Shown here piece after piece: positions 59,585 through 64,000 of a stretch of DNA of 64,000 bases. The DNA is taken from positions 124,001 through 188,000 of the forward strand of contig CAIMRY010000029.1 in assembly GCA_903843965.1 (NCBI GenBank), in the 5' to 3' direction. The translations under genes and the position numbers were made by a program. Source of the DNA: an uncultured delta proteobacterium. Lineage in GTDB: Bacteria > Desulfobacterota > Desulfovibrionia > Desulfovibrionales > Desulfovibrionaceae. Position 1 is the first letter of the stretch; each line of letters opens with the position of its first letter. Below the pieces are notes generated by a model. The model saw only the letters and a program-made list of their open reading frames with translations. It was not told where the DNA came from and made no database searches.

Positions 59585-60448
59585 CTACTCGTACTGCCTG
59601 GCGTAGGCCGCGTCATTGTAAAGCGGCGCGCCGTGCTCCGCCTTGCCGAAGCTGCGGATGAGCTTCTGGCCTGCGGGCGAGCCCACGAAGGCGATGAACT
59701 TGGCGGCCATGGCCGCACCCGGAGTCACGCCCTCGGGCTGGCACAGGGTGTGGTAGGTGTTGATCAGAAACTTGTCGCCGCGAAACAAAATCTTCAGGCC
59801 CTTGACGTCCTTCTTCACTGCGGCCCAGGTGCTGCTGTCGGTCATGAAGTAGCCCTTCTCGGCGTCGGCGCGCAGCAGGGTGTCCTTCATGAAGCCCTTG
59901 GAGATGATGTACCAGTCGCCCGCCGGGGTGATTTCCGCATTTCTCCAGATGGCCAGCTCCTTCTTGTTGGTGCCGGAGTTGTCGCCGCGGGAGAAGAACC
60001 TGGCCTGGGCCGTGGCGATCATGGCGTAGGCCTCGGCGGCGGTCTTGGCCTTGGCGATCTTGGCGGGGTCCTTCCTCGGGCCCACGATGTAGAACTCGTT
60101 GGAGCCGATGAGCGAGTGGTTCACGGCCCAGCCCTCGTCAAGCGCGGCCTTTTCGGCCTTGGGCGCGTGGACCATGATCATGTCCACGGACTTCTCCTTG
60201 AGCAGATCCAGCGACTCGCCCGAACCGGCTTTGACCCAGTTGAGTTTGGCCTTCTCCTTTTTGCCGAAGGCCTCGCCCAGGACCTTGAGCAGGCCCAGCT
60301 CGCCGGGGCTGCCCGTAGCCAGGGAGAACTCACTGGGGCCGGGGCCGTATGATTCGCTGATTTTCTGGGCGGCCAGCGCGCCCGCAGGGAAGACGGCGGC
60401 GCAGGCGATCACGGCCAGCAGGACAGTCAGGGAGATGAATTTAGGCAT
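59585..60448 (-). CDS. Second TupA-like substrate-binding protein
   Basis: The 287-residue secreted protein is a paralogue of TupA: SRGDNSGTNKKELAIWRN aligns with the ligand loop of tupA, and MIMVHAPKAEKAAL with its DILMVHAPGAEKKF. The N-terminal binding loop reads SLATGSPGELGLLK instead of TTTSTADTGLL, so its specificity may differ (molybdate, or a higher-affinity role). It is the first gene of the operon, preceded by a GGAGGAG site and a 26-base palindrome. Confidence 0.88.
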   Translation of the reverse strand: MPKFISLTVLLAVIACAAVFPAGALAAQKISESYGPGPSEFSLATGSPGELGLLKVLGEAFGKKEKAKLNWVKAGSGESLDLLKEKSVDMIMVHAPKAEKAALDEGWAVNHSLIGSNEFYIVGPRKDPAKIAKAKTAAEAYAMIATAQARFFSRGDNSGTNKKELAIWRNAEITPAGDWYIISKGFMKDTLLRADAEKGYFMTDSSTWAAVKKDVKGLKILFRGDKFLINTYHTLCQPEGVTPGAAMAAKFIAFVGSPAGQKLIRSFGKAEHGAPLYNDAAYARQYE

Positions 60449-60475
60449 GCAGGCTCCTCCGGGTTGGTCAAATCT

Positions 60476-60501
60476 GACATATGCTTAATAAAGCACATGT
60501 C
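60476..60501. promoter_or_regulatory. Near-perfect palindrome upstream of the tup operon
   Basis: GACATATGCTT and AAGCACATGTC are inverted with one mismatch around a 4-base AATA centre. It ends 28 bases before the start of the first tup gene. The position fits an operator for a metal- or oxyanion-responsive repressor; an overlapping TGTCGCAAATGACA adds a second smaller palindrome. Confidence 0.65.
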
Positions 60502-60841
60502 GCAAATGACACAACACGGCGCAAAATGTAAAGCGCTGGATGAAAGCATGAAGCTGTGGCACCACATTGCCGCGTTCAGCGGACAGACGGCAGCAAGGCA
60601 GGAGCAGCCCAAACCGCGCGTGGGGCGCGGCTGCGCGCGGGCGCGGCCAGGGGCCTATGAGATATGAGACGGGATGCGACGGGATGGACGGGATGAGGCG
60701 GGATGTGACGGGATGAAAAGGGATGAAATCGGGCGCGCGCAGCGCAACGGAGCAGGCCAGCCCCCCAGAACTGGCACAACCGCCCAGGCCGCAGCTGCGC
60801 CCTGCCCCCCGGGCCCCCTGCGGGCCGCTGTCCGCAGGGGC
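60502..60841. other. Gene-free interval containing tandem repeats
   Basis: No gene is supported between the tup promoter region and the hydroxyacid dehydrogenase stop codon. At 60664-60727 the unit GACGGGATG repeats about six times with changes (GACGGGATGCGACGGGATG). The remainder is plain GC-rich sequence. Confidence 0.7.
60664..60727. repeat. Degenerate CGGGATG tandem repeat
   Basis: Six to seven copies of a 9-11-base unit centred on CGGGATG run from 60664 to 60727, between the tup and dehydrogenase genes. Confidence 0.8.
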
Positions 60842-61828
60842 CTACAGCGGCCCGCTCACCACGCCATTGACCACGTTCTGCGGGCTGCCCTCCAGAAAGG
60901 CGCGCAGGTTGGCCGCCACCCCGTCCATGAGCCGGGTGCGCGCCTCCAGCGAGGCCCAGGCCACGTGCGGGGTGATGATGCAGCCCGGCGCGTGGAGCAG
61001 CGGATTGTCCGGCTGGATGGGCTCCACGCGGACCACGTCCAGCGCGGCCCCGGCCAGGCGGCCAGCGGTGAGGGCGGCGGCCAGGGCGGCCTCGTCCACC
61101 AGCGGCCCACGCGCGGTGTTCACCAGCCGCGCCGTGGGCTTCATGAGCTTGAGCAGGCGCGCGTCGACCAGGTTCTCGTTGTCGGCGGTCAGCGGGCAGT
61201 GCAGGCTGACCACGTCGGACTGGGCGAAAAGCTCTTCCAGCCCGGCAAAGGCGAAGGGCTCGTATCCGGGCGCGGGCTTGGGCCGGGGCACGTGGGCCAG
61301 CACCCGCATGTCGAAGGCGTGGGCCAGCTCGGCCACGCGCTGGCCAATGGCCCCGAAGCCCACCACGCCGAAGGTCTTGCCCGCCAGCTCCACCACGGGC
61401 GCGTCCCAGAAGCAGAAGTCCGGACTTGCGCTCCAGCGGCCCTCGGCCACGGCCCGGGCGTGGCGCGCGGTGTGGCTGAACATCTCCAGCACGACGGAGA
61501 AGACATGCTGCGCCACCGCAGGCGGCGAGTAGCCCGGCACGTTGCACACGGGGATGCCGCGCCCTGCTGCGGCGGCGATGTCCACCACGTTGTAGCCCGT
61601 GGCCAGCACCAGGATGCACGCAAGGTCCGGCAGGGCGTTGATGACGGCGGCGTCGAGCACGGTCTTGTTGGTCAGGAGCACCTGCGCGCCCTGGCAGCGC
61701 TCCAGCACCTGCTCCGCCGGGGTGCGGTCGTAAACGGTCAGCGGGCCGAGGTCGGCCAGGGCCTGCCAGGAGAGGTCCTGGCCCATGGTGTAGCCGTCGA
61801 GCACCACCAGGTGCGGTCTTGCGGTCAT
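60842..61828 (-). CDS. D-2-hydroxyacid dehydrogenase (glycerate/hydroxypyruvate-type)
   Basis: The 328-residue NAD-dependent dehydrogenase has the dinucleotide fold GVVGFGAIGQRVAELA. The catalytic arginine lies in LVNTARGPLVDE, the glutamate in VVRVEPIQPDNPLL and the histidine in CIITPHVAWASLEAR. It most likely interconverts glycerate and hydroxypyruvate, though lactate or other 2-hydroxyacids are possible. An AAGGAGGAG site precedes the ATG. Confidence 0.92.
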   Translation of the reverse strand: MTARPHLVVLDGYTMGQDLSWQALADLGPLTVYDRTPAEQVLERCQGAQVLLTNKTVLDAAVINALPDLACILVLATGYNVVDIAAAAGRGIPVCNVPGYSPPAVAQHVFSVVLEMFSHTARHARAVAEGRWSASPDFCFWDAPVVELAGKTFGVVGFGAIGQRVAELAHAFDMRVLAHVPRPKPAPGYEPFAFAGLEELFAQSDVVSLHCPLTADNENLVDARLLKLMKPTARLVNTARGPLVDEAALAAALTAGRLAGAALDVVRVEPIQPDNPLLHAPGCIITPHVAWASLEARTRLMDGVAANLRAFLEGSPQNVVNGVVSGPL

Positions 61829-61981
61829 GTTGCTCCTCCTTGAGCGCAGTGCGCCAGCTGATTTCTATCCTGCCGGGGCAGGGCTGGCAAGGGCCTGGCA
61901 GCGTTCATGCGCCAGCCTGACAGCCCCAGAACAACTCCACAACAGCGCGGGGGCGGCGTGCCCGCGCCGGGCCAAACCCCC

Positions 61982-62010
61982 TTGACATTTCCCGGCAATC
62001 CGGTGAAATA
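61982..62010 (+). promoter_or_regulatory. Sigma-70-type promoter of the 47-residue peptide gene
   Basis: TTGACA (61982-61987), a 17-base spacer and GAAATA (62005-62010) lie about 55 bases before the start codon. Confidence 0.6.
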
Positions 62011-62063
62011 GGGCCGCCTCGGCGCATCCGGCCAGGCTAAGAATCCACGGAGGACACAAACAC

Positions 62064-62207
62064 ATGCTCGGCGAACTCTTGAAAGACATGGCCCACAGCA
62101 CCACCCAGGGCACCGTCGGTGTTTCCCTGATCTTCATCTACATGGCCTGGATCATCATCGTGGCCCTGATCCGCATCAAACAGGGCAAGGCCGAAGGCCA
62201 CCACTAG
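62064..62207 (+). CDS. 47-residue single-pass membrane peptide
   Basis: The small frame codes for one hydrophobic segment (GVSLIFIYMAWIIIVALI) flanked by a polar N-terminus (MLGELLKDMAHSTTQ) and a basic C-terminus (RIKQGKAEGHH). It has GGAGGA about 10 bases upstream, a strong promoter and a strong terminator, so it is a real expressed unit in spite of its size. No function can be assigned. Confidence 0.8.
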   Translation: MLGELLKDMAHSTTQGTVGVSLIFIYMAWIIIVALIRIKQGKAEGHH

Positions 62208-62283
62208 GCCGACACCAGGCCACAGCTCGGCCACCAGGTGGCCTTGCGCCGGGAGACTCTCCCGGCCTGACGAGAGACCATTG

Positions 62284-62329
62284 AAAAGGCTGTCCGGGCC
62301 CCTGCGCGGGGTCTGGTCAGCCTTTTTTC
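62284..62329 (+). terminator. Rho-independent terminator after the 47-residue peptide
   Basis: AAGGCTG (62286-62292) pairs with CAGCCTT with an inner GGCCCC/GGGGTC stem, then six T residues. A second hairpin, GCCGGGAG/CTCCCGGC, lies upstream at 62248-62266. Confidence 0.92.
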
Positions 62330-62410
62330 GTCTGCAAAAATTCCTGAAAAACGCAGCCACGAACCACCGTTCTGCGGAAATGCAGTCTCCTTGCCAACGT
62401 ACTTGCCGCG

Positions 62411-63001
62411 CTACCTGTCGGCCCACTCCGCTTCAAGCGCCGCCAGCTCCTCGGGCGAGAAGGCCGGGGTGTCGAGCATCCCCGCGCGCCTGCGCTGGGA
62501 AAAGGCCTCGTACAGGATCACCGCGGCAGCCACGGAAACGTTCAGGCTCTGCACCATGCCCTGCATGGGGATGTACAGCTCGCTCGCCACGCCCGCCACC
62601 AGCTCGGGCGAGGCGCCCCGGTGCTCGTTGGACAGGATCACCGCCGTGGGTTTGGTGAAGTCGAAGTCGTAGAGCGGCCGCGCGCTGTCCGAAAAGCCCG
62701 TGCGGATGACCTGGACCCCGGCCTGCGCAAACTGCGCCAGCATCTCGGGCCCGTCTGTGTGGCCCGCGCGCTCCACCCATTTCTTGGCCGAGGCTGAGGA
62801 CTTTTTGCCCAGTTCCGGCCACTTCTCCGTGGTGTAGTAAAGATGCACGCGAAAAAGGCCGAAAGCGTCACAGCTGCGTAAAATGGCCGAGACATTGTGT
62901 GGGTCCCAGATGTTGTCCATGACCAGGGTGAAGTCGCGCTGGCGCTTGGCCAGCACGCTTTTGATGCGCCCGGCGCGTTCAGGGGTGATGAATCCTCGCA
63001 T
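62411..63001 (-). CDS. trmH: tRNA (guanosine-2'-O)-methyltransferase
   Basis: The 196-residue SPOUT enzyme starts MRGFITPERAGRIKSVL (63001). Motif 1 is NIWDPHNVSAILRSCDAFG, motif 2 VILSNEHRGASPEL and motif 3 IPMQGMVQSLNVSVAAAV; the deep trefoil knot is expected from these. It methylates G18 in the D-loop of tRNAs. It is slightly shorter than the E. coli enzyme because the C-terminal tail is reduced. Confidence 0.92.
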   Translation of the reverse strand: MRGFITPERAGRIKSVLAKRQRDFTLVMDNIWDPHNVSAILRSCDAFGLFRVHLYYTTEKWPELGKKSSASAKKWVERAGHTDGPEMLAQFAQAGVQVIRTGFSDSARPLYDFDFTKPTAVILSNEHRGASPELVAGVASELYIPMQGMVQSLNVSVAAAVILYEAFSQRRRAGMLDTPAFSPEELAALEAEWADR

Positions 63002-63063
63002 GGGCGGGCTTCTAACCAGATCGGGCCGCCAGCGCAAGTAGACACCTTAATGGAAAGTTCCTG

Positions 63064-63093
63064 TTGACTTGCACTGGAAATATGAGATTATAC
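63064..63093 (+). promoter_or_regulatory. Sigma-70-type promoter for the response-regulator gene
   Basis: TTGACT (63064-63069) and TTATAC (63088-63093) are 18 bases apart in an AT-rich stretch, about 40 bases before the start codon. Confidence 0.65.
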
Positions 63094-63134
63094 GCATTAT
63101 TAAGAACAGTTGCTTTTGCGGGGGAGGAAAATCG

Positions 63135-63530
<396 letters not shown>

Positions 63531-63548
63531 CCCCCACCCGGAGTCCTC

Positions 63549-64000
63549 GTGAGCGATGCCCTGACCGAGGAATTCTTTGCCGAAGTCAACGACAAGTACT
63601 ATCCCCAGGTCCTGGAAGGCCTGGAGCGTCTTGGCGCGGGCGACGTGCCCGGCGGCATCGAGATCCTGTCCCGGCCTCTGCACACCATCAAGGGCGTCAC
63701 CGGGTTCATGCCCGGCTTCGCAGCCGCCAGCTCCTTCACCCACCAGGTGGAGAGCTTTCTCAAGAAGCTCCAGGCGGGCAGCCTGCCCCACAGCGCGGAC
63801 AACATCTCCCTGGCCGCCCACGGCGTGAACTCCATCTTCGCGGTCATCGAGCAGATCCGCGATCTCGGCGCGCCCGACCAGGCCGAGATGGACGCCGTCA
63901 CCGAGGTGCTGGCCCAGGCCAGCGGCGCGGGTTCGCACGCCGCCTGTCCGGCGGGCGCAACCTGCTGCACCATCGAGCAGGAGCAGGACCGGGCCGTGCT
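63549..64000 (+). CDS. Hpt-domain phosphotransfer protein (3' end outside the window)
   Basis: The open frame from a GTG at 63549 runs off the right edge without a stop. It starts with a histidine phosphotransfer helix bundle, with H45 in RPLHTIKGVTGF as the phospho-acceptor, and reaches a Cys-rich segment (ACPAGATCC). The full protein could be a CheA-like kinase or a longer Hpt relay. Coupling to the upstream receiver suggests they exchange phosphate. Confidence 0.8.
   Translation, partial: MSDALTEEFFAEVNDKYYPQVLEGLERLGAGDVPGGIEILSRPLHTIKGVTGFMPGFAAASSFTHQVESFLKKLQAGSLPHSADNISLAAHGVNSIFAVIEQIRDLGAPDQAEMDAVTEVLAQASGAGSHAACPAGATCCTIEQEQDRAV

Overview
The window is GC-rich (about two thirds G+C by eye) and reads as a chromosomal segment of an anaerobic, sulfate-reducing deltaproteobacterium of the Desulfovibrio type. 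The clues are heterodisulfide-reductase-like iron-sulfur subunits, a six-subunit Ech hydrogenase, a variant cytochrome c maturation operon whose CcmE carries a CxxxY motif, a tungstate transporter, CstA, a SulP permease and a TauE/SafE exporter. This assignment is an inference from gene content.

Layout. 1-3962: redox and signalling cluster (HdrC-like, HdrB-like, tandem universal stress protein, single-domain response regulator, HmcF/TmcB-like Fe-S protein). 3963-5249: gene-poor stretch with a tRNA-Ala(GGC), a decayed tRNA-Ala 3' fragment upstream of it, a terminator and a long hairpin. 5250-15332: metallo-beta-lactamase hydrolase, Tat-exported molybdoenzyme, CHASE4-type GGDEF-EAL protein, RlmL-like methyltransferase, CstA, stand-alone Lrp/AsnC ligand-binding protein, GH3 lipoprotein and YciI-like protein. 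15541-18815: SulP permease, then a small accessory island (DUF4160/DUF2442-like pair and an AT-rich membrane protein). 18835-25527, minus strand: hisB-lipoprotein-hisA, a fused TatB-TatC gene, guaA and guaB. 25588-30603, minus: liv branched-chain amino acid transporter. 30756-36133, minus: ccmE-F-A-B-C-D plus a TPR gene. 36200-38496: CNNM-type protein and a glycosyltransferase 9. 38497-39062: tandem repeats and a wrecked IS481 transposase. 39063-47832: a PEP-synthase-like protein, a membrane sensor/sigma-54 activator, and a divergent TauE/SafE operon behind a sigma-54 promoter; copies of a short element (TTCGCGCAA) lie at both control regions. 48043-53457: echABCDEF. 53737-54018, minus: a small [2Fe-2S]/CopZ-like gene with an in-frame TGA followed by a SECIS-like hairpin, a likely selenoprotein. 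54165-57255: small secreted protein, YhcH family protein, ChrA, double zinc ribbon and cupin. 57263-60448, minus: tungstate ABC transporter with two substrate-binding proteins. 60842-64000: hydroxyacid dehydrogenase, 47-residue membrane peptide, TrmH, response regulator and an Hpt protein cut by the window edge.

Two themes stand out. First, the 39-48 kb locus looks like a self-contained, little-described regulatory and transport system. Second, many genes carry short in-frame tandem repeats that encode low-complexity linkers or N-termini (TatBC, CcmC, the TPR protein, EchA, EchD, YhcH, ChrA), and similar repeats occur between genes. The strongest single novelty candidate is the predicted selenocysteine-containing CopZ-like protein at 53737-54018.
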